Part shown: positions 5,626-6,191 of the stretch, piece after piece | Layout: every line of letters starts with the position of its first letter | Numbering within the stretch: the first letter of the stretch is position 1 | Assembly (NCBI GenBank): GCA_020848015.1 | Contig: JADLBA010000065.1 | Coordinates: 1-6,191, forward strand | DNA from: Crocinitomicaceae bacterium | GTDB lineage: Bacteria; Bacteroidota; Bacteroidia; Flavobacteriales_D; Sanyastnellaceae | DNA length: 6,191 nt | Direction of reading: 5' to 3' | Position numbers and translations under genes: made by a program | The notes under the pieces: generated by a model | Told to the model about the DNA's origin: nothing | Database searches by the model: none | What the model saw: only the letters and a program-made list of their open reading frames with translations

Positions 5626-5732
5626 AAAAATGTGTTTCCCCAAGAAAGACCAAAAAGATACCATCATTTACAACGTAACCCCACGGGGAACTACATCTTG
5701 TTTTTTCGATCTGATGGTTCTTGCTTTGGCGA

Positions 5733-6023
5733 ATGATAATCAAACAAAATTGGACCGAGTTTATTGACGCATGGAAAATTTCCGGACTAAGTAAACAGGC
5801 ATTTTGCAAATCAAAAGGTATTCCCTACCATAGCTTTTTGTATCATGTCAATAAGAAAATCAATTCTGATAGCGGCGGTTTTCGCCAGGTTGTTTTGCAA
5901 AATTTGGATAGCGCTGATCGTATAGAATTCCATTTTCCCGATGGTAGGTGTGTTTGCTTTCCGGTGTCCACACCAAAAGAAATTGTGCGTTTTTCAGCCA
6001 GGCCGTTCAGAAGAACACCATAG
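5733..6023 (+). CDS. tnpA: IS66 accessory protein TnpA, C-terminus altered by deletion
   Basis: This is a 96-residue protein from the ATG at 5733; an upstream TTG at 5721 would add four residues and is less likely. The N-terminal part, WTEFIDAWKISGLSKQAFCKSKGIP, has the typical IS66 TnpA pattern (W..hh..W..SGLS...FC...gh....h.yH), a small helix-turn-helix-like domain. The second half, FRQVVLQN, IEFHFPDGRCVCFPV and STPKEIVRF, matches the usual C-terminal beta segment. From about 5994 the residues (SARPFRRTP) come from out-of-frame tnpC sequence, because a deletion joins tnpA to tnpC. The protein is nearly full length and may still fold. In intact IS66 elements TnpA and TnpB assist the TnpC transposase; TnpB is absent here. 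Confidence 0.72.
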   Translation: MIIKQNWTEFIDAWKISGLSKQAFCKSKGIPYHSFLYHVNKKINSDSGGFRQVVLQNLDSADRIEFHFPDGRCVCFPVSTPKEIVRFSARPFRRTP

Positions 6024-6191
6024 CAAAATGCTCAAAGGATATAAAGGTATCATTCAGACCGACGGATATGCCGGATATAATAAGGCGGCCGGTTCACCGG
6101 ATGTCAATCAGATTTACTGCATGGCTCATGCAAGACGATATTTTGAACGGGCGCTTGACAATGATCCGGATCGGGCAAAATACTTTCTCCA
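5989..6191 (+). pseudogene. tnpC: IS66 transposase TnpC, internal catalytic-domain fragment
   Basis: In a different frame from tnpA, the sequence reads QPGRSEEHHSKMLKGYKG, then IIQTDGYAGYN and IYCMAHARRYFERAL. This is the centre of the IS66 DDE transposase: LQTDGYxGY carries the second catalytic Asp (codon 6061-6063), and CxAHARRxF is the hallmark that follows it. The first catalytic Asp and the N-terminal zinc-finger part are missing, because homology begins abruptly at about 5992. The only ATG near the start is at 6028, with no known function. The frame is open to the window end, so the rest of the gene, including the final Glu, may lie beyond. TnpC proteins are usually around 500 residues; about 66 are visible here. 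Confidence 0.8.

Larger units (their letters stand above)
5675..6191 (+). mobile_element. IS66-family insertion sequence, internally deleted, runs off the window
   Basis: The element is recognised by an IS66 TnpA-like gene (5733-6023) and the TnpC catalytic-domain fragment that follows it. Its likely left end is GTAACCCCACGGGG (5675-5688): IS66-family terminal repeats begin with GTAA, and this one lies 58 nt before the tnpA start. The 8 nt before it, TTTACAAC (5667-5674), would be the target duplication; the right end is outside the window, so this cannot be tested. TnpB and the N-terminal part of TnpC are missing, so the copy cannot transpose on its own. It lies just downstream of the dead restriction-nuclease fragment. 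Confidence 0.7.

Noticed and set aside
5555..5767. 70-residue plus-strand frame between the nuclease fragment and tnpA
   Set aside because: It reads the nuclease pseudogene out of frame (the real frame gives YWAIQCKCY) and then crosses the presumed IS66 end. It is not a gene.
1..6191. tRNA, rRNA, riboswitch or toxin-antitoxin genes
   Set aside because: Both strands were read for conserved tRNA arms, known riboswitch cores and small paired genes. None was recognised.

Overview
The window looks like chromosomal DNA of a member of the Bacteroidota. The genes have no clear Shine-Dalgarno sequences. The exported proteins have signal peptides of the type common in this phylum, with ends such as YAQ, FSQ and KAQ. 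Candidate promoters resemble the Bacteroidota -7 element (TAnnTTTG). The glycine-rich, TSP3/dockerin-like and fibre-like modules also fit. No genus can be named from the sequence.

Layout: (1) 6-437, minus: a small exported protein with a VPAxxVWKIES / PIWLPAG / ISVVEF module. (2) 438-912: a divergent intergenic region with one candidate promoter in each direction and one copy of a 35-nt repeat. (3) 913-1917, plus: an exported protein holding the two halves of the same module in swapped order, then a glycine-rich domain. (4) 1918-2221: an intergenic region with the second repeat copy and a compact hairpin. (5) 2222-4087, plus: a 621-residue secreted endonuclease/exonuclease/phosphatase (EEP) protein with an N-terminal carbohydrate-binding-like domain, TSP3 calcium repeats and a dockerin-like C-terminal segment. 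(6) 4158-4985, plus: an exported protein with a phage-tail-fibre-like module. (7) 4986-5674: a gene graveyard with an unidentified coding remnant on the minus strand and a frameshifted, nonsense-mutated Mrr-type nuclease fragment. (8) 5675 to the window end: an IS66-family element in which tnpA is joined directly to the middle of tnpC.

The first four genes all encode exported proteins, probably surface or secreted. They share modules and upstream sequence motifs more than a common pathway. The only predicted enzyme among them is the EEP protein, which keeps all its expected catalytic residues and could be an extracellular nuclease or phosphodiesterase. The right-hand third is accessory DNA: decayed restriction-type nuclease sequence beside a decayed transposon. 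I see no clear new multi-gene system. The most unusual points are the swapped module halves, the repeat upstream of two secreted-protein genes, the promoter-like 15-mer shared by two others, and the collapsed IS66 element.
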